Shown piece after piece: positions 27,113-36,135 of a stretch of DNA of 64,000 nucleotides. The translations under genes and the position numbers were made by a program. The notes beneath the pieces were generated by a model, which made no database searches, was not told the DNA's origin, and was given only the letters and a program-made list of their open reading frames with translations. Position 1 is the stretch's first letter. Every line of letters starts with the position of its first letter. The stretch comes from VAUL01 sp964603155 (GTDB lineage: Bacteria; Desulfobacterota; Desulfuromonadia; Desulfuromonadales; BM103), in the NCBI GenBank assembly GCA_964603155.1, contig CAZRTZ010000004.1:30104-94103 (forward strand). The letters are read 5' to 3'.

Positions 27113-28120
27113 ATGTTGAAAAGAAGTTTACTGCTGATTGCCGCAACGCTGCTGCTCACGACGGGGAATCTAGTTGCCGCCGAGGTTTCCCTGCTCAACG
27201 TCTCCTACGACCCGACCCGCGAGCTGTACGTCGAGTTCAACACGGCCTTTGCCAAACACTGGCAGGCCAAGACCGGCGATACCGTCACCGTCCAGCAGTC
27301 CCATGGTGGCTCCGGCAAGCAGGCCCGGGCGGTGATCGACGGCCTGGAAGCCGACGTGGTGACCCTGGCCCTGGCCGGCGACATAGACGCCGTCGCCGAG
27401 AAGGGCAAGCTGCTGCCGGCCGACTGGCAAAAGCGCCTGCCGCACAACAGCGCCCCCTACACCTCGACCATCGTCTTCCTGGTGCGCAAGGGGAACCCCA
27501 AGGGGATCAAGGACTGGAACGACCTGGCCAAACCGGGGGTAGCGGTGATCACCCCCAACCCGAAAACCTCGGGAGGGGCCCGCTGGAACTACCTGGCGGC
27601 CTGGGGCTATGCCCTGAAGCAGAAGGGCAGTTCGGAAGCCACCGCCAAGGATTTCGTCACCGCCCTGTACAAGAACGTGCCGGTGCTCGATTCCGGGGCG
27701 CGTGGCTCCACCACCACCTTCGTGCAGCGCAGCCTCGGCGATGTCTTCATCTCCTGGGAGAACGAGGCATTCCTGGCGGTCAAGGAGTTCGGCGCCGACA
27801 AGTTCGAGATCATAGTGCCGTCCGTGTCGATTCTGGCCGAGCCGCCGGTGACGCTGGTCGACAAGGTGGCCGACAAGCGCGGCACCCGCAAAGTGGCCGA
27901 AGCTTACCTGAACTATCTCTACACTCCGGAAGGTCAGGAGATCGCCGGCAAGAACTTCTATCGGCCGCGCCTGAATGAGGTCGCGAAGAAGTACGAGAAG
28001 CAGTTTCCGAAGATCATTTTGTTTACCATCGACGAACTGTTCGGCGGCTGGACGAAAGCCCAGAAGACCCACTTCGCCGACGGCGGCGTGTTCGACCAAA
28101 TCTATACACCGGGCCGATGA
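27113..28120 (+). CDS. sbp: Periplasmic sulfate-binding protein
   Basis: The 335-residue protein has a cleavable signal peptide (first ~22 residues, ending LVAA) and the sulfate/thiosulfate-binding fold: LLNVSYDPTRELYVEFN, QSHGGSGKQARAVIDGLEADVVTLAL and TPNPKTSGGARWNYLAAWGYAL, all in the family. It feeds sulfate to CysTWA. The stop is immediately followed by the long hairpin repeat, and cysT begins 172 bases on. Confidence 0.95.
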   Translation: MLKRSLLLIAATLLLTTGNLVAAEVSLLNVSYDPTRELYVEFNTAFAKHWQAKTGDTVTVQQSHGGSGKQARAVIDGLEADVVTLALAGDIDAVAEKGKLLPADWQKRLPHNSAPYTSTIVFLVRKGNPKGIKDWNDLAKPGVAVITPNPKTSGGARWNYLAAWGYALKQKGSSEATAKDFVTALYKNVPVLDSGARGSTTTFVQRSLGDVFISWENEAFLAVKEFGADKFEIIVPSVSILAEPPVTLVDKVADKRGTRKVAEAYLNYLYTPEGQEIAGKNFYRPRLNEVAKKYEKQFPKIILFTIDELFGGWTKAQKTHFADGGVFDQIYTPGR

Positions 28121-28224
28121 AAAGCGCCCGTCTGCGGCGTTGCCGGCCACCCTCGTCGCTGCGACGTACCCAGCGGGTACGCCTCACTCCTCGCACGACC
28201 GGCGCCTTGCATCCAGACACTTTT
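28120..28224. repeat. ~105-nt interspersed hairpin element, copy 1
   Basis: An imperfect long inverted repeat between sbp and cysT, with outer ends AAAAGCGCCCGTCTGC and the near-complement ending CAGACACTTTT, and the inner stem CGACGTACC/GGGTACG around a CAGC loop. It is clearly homologous, in opposite orientation, to the element at 54720-54838: both share CGTCGCTGCGACGTACC and GGTACGCCTC. No coding potential. Copies inside operons suggest a repeat family rather than simple terminators. Confidence 0.85.
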
Positions 28225-28292
28225 AATCAGGCCTGCAACATTCTACCCAAAGATGGGGCGGCCTAAATGGCCGCCTCCACAGGAAACAAACA

Positions 28293-29135
28293 ATGAAGAG
28301 TTTCCGCCTCAAACAACCCAGCGTCCTTCCGGGCTTTAGCCTGACCCTCGGCTACACGGTCTTCTATTTGAGCCTGATCGTGCTGCTGCCGCTGTCGGCA
28401 TTGTTCTTCCGTACCGCCACGCTGGGCTGGGAGTCGTTCTGGGCGATCGTGAGCGATCCGCGCGTGGTGGCTTCGTACAAGCTAACTTTCGGCGCTTCCC
28501 TGGTCGGGGCGCTGATCAATGCGGTGTTCGGCTTCGCCGTCGCCTGGACGCTGGTGCGCTATTCGTTTCCGGGAAAAAAGATTGTCGATGCCATGGTCGA
28601 TCTCCCCTTCGCCCTGCCCACGGCGGTGTCGGGGATCGCCCTGACGGCGATCTACTCCCCCAACGGCTGGCTCGGCCAATATTTGGAGCCACTCGGCATC
28701 AAAGCGGCCTTCTCGCCCCTGGGGGTGACCATTGCCCTGACCTTCATTGGCCTTCCCTTCGTGGTGCGCACCCTGCAACCGGCGCTGGAAGATCTCGACA
28801 ACTCGGTCGAAGAAGCGGCGGCCAGCCTAGGGGCCAATCGAATACAGACCTTTGTCAGGATCATCCTGCCGACCATTCTGCCGGCGCTGCTGACCGGTTT
28901 TGCACTGGCCTTTGCCCGGGCCCTGGGCGAATACGGCTCGGTAGTCTTCATCTCCGGCAACATGCCGATGCAGACCGAAATCACCGCCCTGCTGATCATC
29001 ACCAAGCTGGAGCAGTTCGACTATCCGGGCGCCACCGCCATCGCCCTGGTGATGCTGGTCGCTTCTTTCGCCATCCTCCTCTTCATCAACCTGTTGCAAT
29101 GGTGGAGCAGCCACCGCTACCGGGCGGGAGCCTGA
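28293..29135 (+). CDS. cysT: Sulfate ABC transporter permease CysT (CysU)
   Basis: The 280-residue membrane protein has six hydrophobic segments and the EAA loop EEAAASLGANRIQTFVRIILPTILPALLTGF typical of binding-protein-dependent permeases. LGEYGSVVFISGNMP near residue 215 is characteristic of sulfate/molybdate permeases. With cysW it forms the channel driven by CysA. Start: ATG at 28293 after AGGAAA. Confidence 0.95.
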   Translation: MKSFRLKQPSVLPGFSLTLGYTVFYLSLIVLLPLSALFFRTATLGWESFWAIVSDPRVVASYKLTFGASLVGALINAVFGFAVAWTLVRYSFPGKKIVDAMVDLPFALPTAVSGIALTAIYSPNGWLGQYLEPLGIKAAFSPLGVTIALTFIGLPFVVRTLQPALEDLDNSVEEAAASLGANRIQTFVRIILPTILPALLTGFALAFARALGEYGSVVFISGNMPMQTEITALLIITKLEQFDYPGATAIALVMLVASFAILLFINLLQWWSSHRYRAGA

Positions 29136-29137
29136 TC

Positions 29138-30031
29138 ATGGCCGGACCAATCGCCTTGCGCACCCACTCATCGGAATCCGCCGGTGCCGCGACGGCAAGC
29201 CCCTGGACCAAGGGACTGCTGATCGCCATAACCTTAAGTTTTCTGGCCCTGTTCCTCTTCGTTCCGCTGGCGGCGGTCTTCACCGAGGCGCTGCGCAAGG
29301 GGTGGGAGGCCTACCTGGCAAGCTTCAACGATCCGGCCGCCCTGGCGGCGATCAAACTGACGCTGTTAACAGCCGCCATCGCCGTGCCGCTCAACCTGGT
29401 GTTCGGCCTGGCGGCGGCATGGGCCATCGCCAAGTTCAACTTTGTCGGCAAGAACCTGCTGATCACCCTGATCGACCTCCCCTTCGCCGTCTCGCCGGTG
29501 ATCTCAGGACTGATCTACGTGCTGATTTTCGGCTTGCAGGGATGGCTGGGGCCATTCTTGGCAGAGCACGACCTGAAGGTCATCTTCGCCGTGCCAGGGA
29601 TTGTGCTGGCCACTATCTTCGTCACTTTCCCGTTTGTCGCCCGCGAGCTGATCCCGCTGATGCAGGAGCAGGGTTCCGAGGAGGAGCAGGCCGCCCTCTC
29701 CCTGGGCGCCAGCGGTTGGCAGACCTTCTGGCGGGTGACGCTGCCCAACGTCAAGTGGGCGCTGCTCTACGGCGTGATCCTCTGCAACGCCCGGGCAATG
29801 GGCGAGTTCGGCGCCGTGTCGGTGGTCTCCGGCCACATTCGCGGCAAGACCAACACCATCCCGCTGCACGTGGAGATTCTTTACAACGAGTACAACTTCG
29901 TTGCGGCCTTCGCCGTGGCCTCGCTCCTCGCGATTCTGGCGCTGCTGACCTTGGCCGCCAAAAGCCTGGTCGAATGGCAGGTGCGTAGGCAGGCAGAAAC
30001 CGACCTTGAGCCGACGACGGCAGAGGAGTAG
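29138..30031 (+). CDS. cysW: Sulfate ABC transporter permease CysW
   Basis: The 297-residue partner of CysT starts MAGPIALRTHSSESAG; a longer open frame begins inside cysT. It has six membrane segments, the EAA loop EEEQAALSLGASGWQTFWRVTLPNVKWALLYG, and MGEFGAVSVVSGHIRGKTNTIPLHVEILYNEY, the classical CysW signature region. It begins two bases past the cysT stop and is followed three bases later by cysA. Confidence 0.95.
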   Translation: MAGPIALRTHSSESAGAATASPWTKGLLIAITLSFLALFLFVPLAAVFTEALRKGWEAYLASFNDPAALAAIKLTLLTAAIAVPLNLVFGLAAAWAIAKFNFVGKNLLITLIDLPFAVSPVISGLIYVLIFGLQGWLGPFLAEHDLKVIFAVPGIVLATIFVTFPFVARELIPLMQEQGSEEEQAALSLGASGWQTFWRVTLPNVKWALLYGVILCNARAMGEFGAVSVVSGHIRGKTNTIPLHVEILYNEYNFVAAFAVASLLAILALLTLAAKSLVEWQVRRQAETDLEPTTAEE

Positions 30032-30034
30032 GAC

Positions 30035-31123
30035 ATGAGCATCGAAATTCGCAATGTCACCAAAACTTTCGGCACGTTCACGGCCCTGAACGATGTCAGC
30101 CTGCTCGTCCCCAACGGTGAGCTGGTCGCCCTGCTCGGACCAAGCGGTTCGGGAAAGACCACCCTGCTGAGAATCATTGCCGGGCTGGAGCAGCCCGATA
30201 CGGGGCACGGTTCGATCCGTTTCCACGACGAGGATGTGGTCGACCGCAGCGTCGGTGATAGGCAGGTTGGTTTCGTCTTCCAGCACTATGCCCTGTTCCG
30301 GCACATGACGGTCTTCGAGAATATCGCCTTCGGCCTGCGGGTTCGTCCGCGCCAGACCCGCCCTGGAAAGAACGAGATCCGCGACCGCGTGCAGGAACTG
30401 CTGCGACTGGTGCAGTTGGAGGGGTTGGGCAGCCGTTTCCCCTCCCAGCTCTCCGGCGGCCAGCGCCAGCGTGTGGCCCTGGCCCGGGCCCTGGCGGTGG
30501 AACCCAAAGTGCTGCTCCTCGATGAGCCATTCGGGGCTCTGGACGCGAAGGTTCGCGCTGAACTGCGCCGCTGGCTGCGTCGGCTGCACGACGAGATCCA
30601 TGTCACCAGCGTGTTTGTCACCCACGACCAGGAAGAGGCGCTGGAAGTCGCCGACAAGGTGGTGGTGATGAACCAGGGGCGCATCGAGCAGATCGGGCCG
30701 CCGGCTGAAGTCTACGACAATCCGGCGAACCCGTTTGTCTATAGCTTCCTCGGCAATGTCAATCTCTTTCATGGGCGCATCGACGCCGGTCAGGCGCGGG
30801 TCGGTAACGTCGGTTTTCCTCTGCCCGCCATGCAAGATACGGGTACCCAGGAATTGGTCGGCTACGTGCGTCCGCACGACATCGAAGTCAGCCGTGAACG
30901 TACCAGCGCGGAGGAAATCGAGGCGCTGGTCGGCCACATCCACGGTGCCGGCGCGCTACCGCGCCTGGAACTGGAGCGTCTCGACAATCGCCTGCACATC
31001 GAGGCGGAACTGACGCGCGATCGGCTGCGCGAACTGGCTCTGCGGGTCGGTGATCGCGTCTATATCCGGCCGAAGAGCATGCGCGTGTTTGTCGAAGGGC
31101 AGCCGCTCGACTATCAGATTTAA
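30035..31123 (+). CDS. cysA: Sulfate/thiosulfate import ATP-binding protein CysA
   Basis: The 362-residue ATPase has Walker A GPSGSGKT at 35-42, Q-loop FQHYALFRHMTVFENIAFGL, signature LSGGQRQRVALARAL, Walker B VLLLDEPFGALDAKVR and the H-switch VTHDQEEAL. The C-terminal ~110 residues form the TOBE-like regulatory domain. It energises CysTW. AGGAG precedes the ATG. Confidence 0.96.
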   Translation: MSIEIRNVTKTFGTFTALNDVSLLVPNGELVALLGPSGSGKTTLLRIIAGLEQPDTGHGSIRFHDEDVVDRSVGDRQVGFVFQHYALFRHMTVFENIAFGLRVRPRQTRPGKNEIRDRVQELLRLVQLEGLGSRFPSQLSGGQRQRVALARALAVEPKVLLLDEPFGALDAKVRAELRRWLRRLHDEIHVTSVFVTHDQEEALEVADKVVVMNQGRIEQIGPPAEVYDNPANPFVYSFLGNVNLFHGRIDAGQARVGNVGFPLPAMQDTGTQELVGYVRPHDIEVSRERTSAEEIEALVGHIHGAGALPRLELERLDNRLHIEAELTRDRLRELALRVGDRVYIRPKSMRVFVEGQPLDYQI

Positions 31124-31162
31124 CCGCCGTCGCTTTGTCCACCACAAACCAGCCAACATACT

Positions 31163-31241
31163 ACTTAGTTCTGATAAATAATTACATGCTCAATACTTGA
31201 CTGTTTAAATGGTATATGATATCAATATATACGACTTAGTT
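31163..31241 (+). promoter_or_regulatory. Promoter region of cysH with repeated ACTTAGTT motif
   Basis: ACTTAGTT occurs twice in direct orientation (31163-31170 and 31234-31241), flanking TTGACT at 31197-31202 and a weak -10 (TATCAA, 31220-31225; 17-base spacer). The DNA here is markedly AT-rich for this genome. The inverse motif AACTAAGT occurs at 40744-40751 by the ferritin-like gene. Candidate operator pair for the Rrf2 protein. Confidence 0.45.
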
Positions 31242-31305
31242 ACCGTATATTCAATAACCGTTGTGCCGGGAGACAGCCCGGCCCCATGCGACAGAGGATC
31301 ATTCC

Positions 31306-32016
31306 GTGAGCCACGCCGCAACGCACACCGCACTTCCCGGCTTTACCGTCGACACCGACCCGCGCGAGATCTTCCGCGCCGGCTTGGCTGCTGCCGCCGG
31401 GCCGGTCACCCTGGCCTGCTCGTTCAGCATCGACGACGTGGTGCTGATCGACCTGCTGAAAGAGCACCTGAAGGAACTGACCGTCTTTGCCATCGACACC
31501 GGCCGCCTTAACGAAGAGACCTACGAGGTTGCCGAGACCGTCCGCCAGCGCTACGGCATTGCCATCCGCTGGCTTTTCCCGGAACGGGCGGCCGTAGAAC
31601 AACTGGAGCGGGAGAAAGGGTTGTTTTCCTTCCGGGATAGCGTCGAAAACCGCAAGGAGTGCTGCTACATTCGCAAGGTCGAGCCGCTGCGGCGGGCTCT
31701 TGCTGGCTTCTCCGGCTGGGTGACCGGCCTGCGCCAGGCACAGAGCATCACCCGCGAGGGGCTGGCTCCACTGGAGATCGACAGCACCAACGGCGGGCTG
31801 CTCAAGATCAATCCCCTGATATACTGGAGCGATGGCCAAGTCATGAACTACGCCATCAAGAATCGCGTGCCGGTCAACCGCCTGCACCGCGAAGGCTATT
31901 CCTCTATCGGCTGCGCCCCCTGCACCCGGGCCACGCAACCCGGAGAGCATTCGCGTGCCGGACGCTGGTGGTGGGAGGATCCTGAACACAAGGAATGCGG
32001 CCTGCACCGCCGTTAG
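31306..32016 (+). CDS. cysH: Assimilatory adenylylsulfate (APS) reductase
   Basis: The 236-residue protein from the GTG at 31306 has the PP-loop sequence SFSIDDVVLIDLL, cysteine pairs CC (119-120) and CxxC (203, 206), and the C-terminal KECGLH with Cys231. The two cysteine pairs bind a [4Fe-4S] cluster in APS reductases and are absent from enteric PAPS reductases, so APS is the likely substrate; Cys231 is the catalytic thiol. Reduction makes sulfite for the sulfite reductase. An upstream TTG extends the frame but lacks a ribosome-binding site; AGAGGA precedes the GTG. Confidence 0.93.
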   Translation: MSHAATHTALPGFTVDTDPREIFRAGLAAAAGPVTLACSFSIDDVVLIDLLKEHLKELTVFAIDTGRLNEETYEVAETVRQRYGIAIRWLFPERAAVEQLEREKGLFSFRDSVENRKECCYIRKVEPLRRALAGFSGWVTGLRQAQSITREGLAPLEIDSTNGGLLKINPLIYWSDGQVMNYAIKNRVPVNRLHREGYSSIGCAPCTRATQPGEHSRAGRWWWEDPEHKECGLHRR

Positions 32017-32105
32017 GCGATGCGTCTCTGCCCCGGGGCCGGCGTTGGCGGCGCGGCGAAATCGCATCGCCGACACAGCACACATGACTTTTTGTCGATA
32101 AAAAG
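32016..32105 (+). other. Hairpins in the cysH-cysD spacer
   Basis: A perfect 9-bp arm pair, GGCGATGCG (32016-32024) and CGCATCGCC (32063-32071), encloses a GC-rich loop with its own CCCCGGGG, and a second small palindrome (ACTTTTT/AAAAAGT) lies at about 32086-32105. There is no U-tract after the first stem, so an RNA-processing or attenuation role is only possible. Confidence 0.5.
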
Positions 32106-32117
32106 TGGGTATCCATC

Positions 32118-33023
32118 ATGAGCGATAATCTGACTCACCTCCGCCAGCTCGAAGCCGAAAGTATTCATATCATCCGCGAGGTGGCTGCCGAATTCGAGAA
32201 CCCGGTAATGTTGTATTCCATCGGCAAGGATTCGGCCGTGATGCTGCGCCTGGCGCTGAAGGCCTTCTACCCGGCCCGGCCGCCCTTCCCCCTGCTGCAC
32301 GTCGACACCACCTGGAAGTTCCGCGAGATGATCGCCTTTCGCGATCGCATGGCCCACGACTACGGTCTCGATCTGCTGATTCACATCAACGAGGAGGGGG
32401 TGAGCCAGGGGATCGGGCCCTTTTCCCACGGCTCGGCGCTGCACACCGACATCATGAAGACCGAAGGCTTGAAGCAGGCGCTCGACAAGTACAAGTTCGA
32501 CGCGGCCTTCGGCGGGGCGCGCCGCGACGAGGAGAAGTCGCGCGCCAAGGAACGGATCTTCTCCTTCCGTACCGCCAGCCACCGCTGGGACCCGAAAAAC
32601 CAGCGGCCGGAGCTGTGGAACCTGTACAACACCCGGGTCAAGCCGGGGGAGAGCATCCGCGTCTTTCCGCTGTCGAACTGGACCGAACTGGACATCTGGC
32701 AGTACATCCACCTGGAAAACATCCCGATCGTGCCGCTGTACTACGCCAAGGAGCGCCCGGTGGTGGCGCGCGACGGCATGCTCATCATGGTCGACGACGA
32801 GCGCATGGAGCTCAGAGCCGGCGAGACGGTTGCCATGAAGTCGGTGCGCTTCCGCACCCTGGGGTGTTATCCGCTGACCGGCGCGGTCGAATCGACCGCC
32901 GCCACCCTGCCGGAAATCATCCAGGAGATGCTGCTGACCAAGACTTCGGAGCGCCAGGGGCGTCTGATCGATCATGACCAGGCGGGGTCGATGGAGAAGA
33001 AAAAGCAGGAGGGGTATTTCTGA
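32118..33023 (+). CDS. cysD: Sulfate adenylyltransferase subunit 2
   Basis: CysD is the catalytic subunit of ATP sulfurylase and makes APS from sulfate and ATP. The 301-residue protein has the PP-loop YSIGKDSAVMLRLALKAF (residues about 32-49), GGARRDEEKSRAKERIFSFR and FPLSNWTELDIWQYI. It shares its final base region with the cysN start (ATG at 33023). The pair is the heterodimeric, GTP-driven form of the enzyme. Confidence 0.96.
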   Translation: MSDNLTHLRQLEAESIHIIREVAAEFENPVMLYSIGKDSAVMLRLALKAFYPARPPFPLLHVDTTWKFREMIAFRDRMAHDYGLDLLIHINEEGVSQGIGPFSHGSALHTDIMKTEGLKQALDKYKFDAAFGGARRDEEKSRAKERIFSFRTASHRWDPKNQRPELWNLYNTRVKPGESIRVFPLSNWTELDIWQYIHLENIPIVPLYYAKERPVVARDGMLIMVDDERMELRAGETVAMKSVRFRTLGCYPLTGAVESTAATLPEIIQEMLLTKTSERQGRLIDHDQAGSMEKKKQEGYF

Positions 33024-34837
33024 TGGCTCATCAATCGGAATTGATTGAAAAAGACATCCTCGCCTACCTCAAGTCGCAGGAGGAGAAGTCGCTGCTGCGC
33101 TTCATCACCTGCGGCTCGGTGGACGACGGCAAGAGCACTCTGATCGGGCGCCTGCTTTGGGATTCGAAGATGATCTTCGAGGACCAGCTGGCGGCGCTTG
33201 AGGCCGACAGCAAGAAGGTTGGCACCCAGGGCGGGGCGATCGACTACGCCCTGCTTCTGGACGGCTTGCAGGCCGAGCGCGAACAGGGGATCACCATCGA
33301 TGTGGCCTACCGCTTCTTCTCCACCGACAAGCGCAAGTTCATCGTCGCCGACACCCCGGGGCACGAGCAGTACACCCGCAACATGGTGACCGGCGCCTCG
33401 ACCGCTCAGGTAGCGGTCATCCTCATCGACGCCCGCAAGGGAGTGCTGACCCAGACCCGGCGCCATAGCTACCTGGTCTCACTGGTGGGGATCCGCCACG
33501 TGGTCCTGGCGATCAACAAGATGGACCTGGTCGATTTCTCGGCTGCGCGCTTTCATGCCATCCGCGAGGAGTACGAGGCGTTTGCCAAAGACTTGGGCTT
33601 TGCCGACATCACCGCCATTCCGATCTCGGCCCTCAACGGCGACAACGTTCTGGAGAAGAGCGTGCGGACTCCGTGGCACAGCGGGCCGACGCTGATGGCC
33701 TACCTGGAGACGGTGGAAATCGACGACGAAGCGCGCGAAAAACCGTTCCGGCTGCCAGTGCAGTGGGTTAACCGGCCGAACCTGGATTTCCGCGGCTTTG
33801 CCGGGACGATCGCGTCGGGACGGGTCCGTCCCGGGGATGAAGTGGTGGTGGCTTCCTCCGGCAAGACCAGCACGGTCACCCGCATCGTGACCATGGACGG
33901 AGACCTCGAGGAGGCGATTGCCGGACAGGCGGTGACGCTGACGCTCGCCGACGAAATCGACATCAGTCGCGGCGACGTGCTCGCCGAGCCATTGGAGCGG
34001 CCGTCTCATGCCGACCAGTTTGAAGCCAGACTGGTTTGGCTGCACGAGGAGGGGCTGTTCCCCGGGCGCAGTTACCTGCTCAAGAGCGGGGCGGCGGTGG
34101 TGCCGGCGCAGGTGAGTCAGCTCAAGCACAAGGTCAACGTCAACACGTTGCAGCAGGAACCGGGACGCACGCTGGAACTCAACGAGGTCGGGGTGTGCAC
34201 CCTGGCGCTGGGCAAGGCGATCGCGTTTGACGCCTACCACGACAACCGGAGCACCGGCAGCTTCATCCTGATTGACCGGCTGAGCAACATCACGGTCGGC
34301 GCGGGGATGATCGAAGCCCCCCTGCAGCACAGCATCGGGCATTGGACCGGGGTCGTGGTCGACCGGCAGGCGCGCGCCGCCCAGAAAGGGCAGCGCTCTC
34401 GCGTGCTGTGGCTGACCGGCGGCAAAGGCGTCGACAAATCGGCCATCGCCAGACTGGTGGAGAAAAAGCTATACTGTTTCGGGCGGCATACCGCATTGAT
34501 CGACAGCGGCGGCGACGGGAAGGTGGAGAATCCTGCGGCGGCGGCCGCCATCGCCGGGCACCTGGCTGATGCCGGCCTGATCGTGTTGGTCGCCGTGGAC
34601 GCTCCGCTTGCCAGCCAACGGCAACAGGCCCGCGACCGTTTCGCCCCGCAAGAGTTCATCGAGATCTTCATCGATGCCTATTCCGGCGCTGCCGGCGTTG
34701 CGGATCTGGAGCCGCCCGACAATCCGGAGATCGTCATCTCCGGCAACTTTCCCGCCGAGGAAGCGGCCGAACGGATCGTCGCCGAACTTTACGGCGACCT
34801 GCCGGCTCCCGACAACCTTCTTGGCGCAGGGATCTAA
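33023..34837 (+). CDS. cysN: Sulfate adenylyltransferase subunit 1 with decayed APS-kinase domain
   Basis: Residues 1-445 are a normal CysN GTPase: GSVDDGKST at 31-39, ADTPGHEQYTRNM, INKMD and the beta-barrel domains. Residues ~455-604 align with APS kinase as in CysNC fusions, beginning VLWLTGGKGVDKSAIA. The P-loop at 466-473 has Asp471 where the last glycine should be, the DNVRxGL and DRxENIRR motifs are absent, and the DPKGLY region is missing; AGLIVLVAVDAPLASQRQQARDRF and FIEIFIDA remain. I infer loss of kinase activity. With an APS-type CysH, PAPS is not needed. It overlaps cysD by one base. Confidence 0.94.
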   Translation: MAHQSELIEKDILAYLKSQEEKSLLRFITCGSVDDGKSTLIGRLLWDSKMIFEDQLAALEADSKKVGTQGGAIDYALLLDGLQAEREQGITIDVAYRFFSTDKRKFIVADTPGHEQYTRNMVTGASTAQVAVILIDARKGVLTQTRRHSYLVSLVGIRHVVLAINKMDLVDFSAARFHAIREEYEAFAKDLGFADITAIPISALNGDNVLEKSVRTPWHSGPTLMAYLETVEIDDEAREKPFRLPVQWVNRPNLDFRGFAGTIASGRVRPGDEVVVASSGKTSTVTRIVTMDGDLEEAIAGQAVTLTLADEIDISRGDVLAEPLERPSHADQFEARLVWLHEEGLFPGRSYLLKSGAAVVPAQVSQLKHKVNVNTLQQEPGRTLELNEVGVCTLALGKAIAFDAYHDNRSTGSFILIDRLSNITVGAGMIEAPLQHSIGHWTGVVVDRQARAAQKGQRSRVLWLTGGKGVDKSAIARLVEKKLYCFGRHTALIDSGGDGKVENPAAAAAIAGHLADAGLIVLVAVDAPLASQRQQARDRFAPQEFIEIFIDAYSGAAGVADLEPPDNPEIVISGNFPAEEAAERIVAELYGDLPAPDNLLGAGI

Positions 34838-34838
34838 C

Positions 34839-36119
34839 ATGCCCATCGACTTCCAGAAGCTGCGCCTGGACGGCGTCTACCGGCAGAATGACGCCGACCA
34901 ATTGATGCTGCGGGTCAAAATCCCCGCCGGCGTCCTCTCCGCCCCCCAGGCCGAAGCCGTGTGCGCCATTGCCGAAACTTTCAGCAACGGCCGGCTGCAC
35001 CTGACCTGCCGGGGGAGCATCGAGCTGCACTGGCTCAGGGTCGAACAACTCCCTGAAATCCTGCGCCGACTGGCCGCGGTCGGCCTGACCAGCCGCGGCG
35101 CCTGCGGCGGAGCGGTGCGCGGCATCTCCTGCAGCACGGCCTCAGGCCCCGGCTTCGCTGTCGTCCAGCGCGTCGCCCGCCAGTTGCACCGGCACTTCGC
35201 CGGAAACCCGCACTTCGAGGGGCTGCCCAAAAAGTTCAAGATCGGCATCGAGTCCGGCTATGCCGGCGCCCGCCATCTCATCCAGGATCTCGGCATCGTT
35301 CACACGGAAAACCGCGACGACGGCGCCTGCTTCGACATCTGGTGCGCCGGCGGTCTCGGCCGCGAGCCACAGGCGGCTTTTCTGCTGCGCGGCGGGGCGC
35401 GGGAGCATGAACTCCTCCCTCTGACCGAGGCGGTGGTCCGTGTCTACGCGCGTCACGCCCCCCCCGGCAAGCGCCTCAAGCACGTGGCCCGTGAGATCGG
35501 CCAGGAGCGGTTGCGCCAACTGGTCGAGGCGGACTATGCCCCACCCTTGCATGCTCCACACACCCTCAGCGGAGCCCTGACCGGTGACACCGGCATCCGC
35601 CTGGACATCCCGGTGTTCGCCGGCGAGATCGAAGCGAATCAGCTGCGCCGGGTCGCAGCCGCGGCCGCCGCCCACGGCGACGGCACGCTGGTATTGACTG
35701 CCGACCAGGATCTGGCGCTCTTTCTCCCCGACGTGGCGGCTCGCGACCGGGCTGCCCTTGAACTGGCCGACCTCGCCGCCCCTCCGGAAGCCGGCGTCAT
35801 TTGCCGCGTCTGCCCGGGGAGCCACGAATGCCGCATGGGGCTGGCCCCGACCCGCGACGTCGCCCGCCATCTGCTTGCCGCGCTCAGCCCCCGGGCCCGC
35901 ACGCTCACCTTTGCGATTTCCGGCTGCCCCAACAGCTGCTCTCAGCCGCAGTTGGCGGATGTCGGCATCGTCACCGGCAAGCTGGCCAAGAACGCCGACG
36001 GTTCCCGCACCCCGCTGTTCGACCTCTACCGCCGCAGCGGCGACGGCTTCGGCCAGGCGATCGCCGCGGGGCTCAGGCTGGAGGAGTTGAAGACAAGGGT
36101 GGCCAGCCTGGCACCCTGA
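34839..36119 (+). CDS. Siroheme sulfite/nitrite reductase family protein
   Basis: The 426-residue protein has two ferredoxin-like half domains (LMLRVKIPAGVLSAPQAEAVCAIAETFSNGRLHLTCRG near residue 22) and the coupled siroheme/[4Fe-4S] motifs: CPGSHEC (Cys325, Cys331) and GCPNSCSQPQLADVG (Cys363, Cys367). Sulfite and nitrite reductases share this fold; its place at the end of the cys operon makes sulfite-to-sulfide the likely reaction, with ferredoxin as donor. Shorter than CysI. It starts one base after the cysN stop. Confidence 0.88.
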   Translation: MPIDFQKLRLDGVYRQNDADQLMLRVKIPAGVLSAPQAEAVCAIAETFSNGRLHLTCRGSIELHWLRVEQLPEILRRLAAVGLTSRGACGGAVRGISCSTASGPGFAVVQRVARQLHRHFAGNPHFEGLPKKFKIGIESGYAGARHLIQDLGIVHTENRDDGACFDIWCAGGLGREPQAAFLLRGGAREHELLPLTEAVVRVYARHAPPGKRLKHVAREIGQERLRQLVEADYAPPLHAPHTLSGALTGDTGIRLDIPVFAGEIEANQLRRVAAAAAAHGDGTLVLTADQDLALFLPDVAARDRAALELADLAAPPEAGVICRVCPGSHECRMGLAPTRDVARHLLAALSPRARTLTFAISGCPNSCSQPQLADVGIVTGKLAKNADGSRTPLFDLYRRSGDGFGQAIAAGLRLEELKTRVASLAP

Positions 36120-36135
36120 CACTTCAAACCGCAGC

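Noticed and set aside
29504..30943. 479-codon minus-strand open frame
   Set aside because: Antisense to cysW and cysA, which have full ABC motifs.
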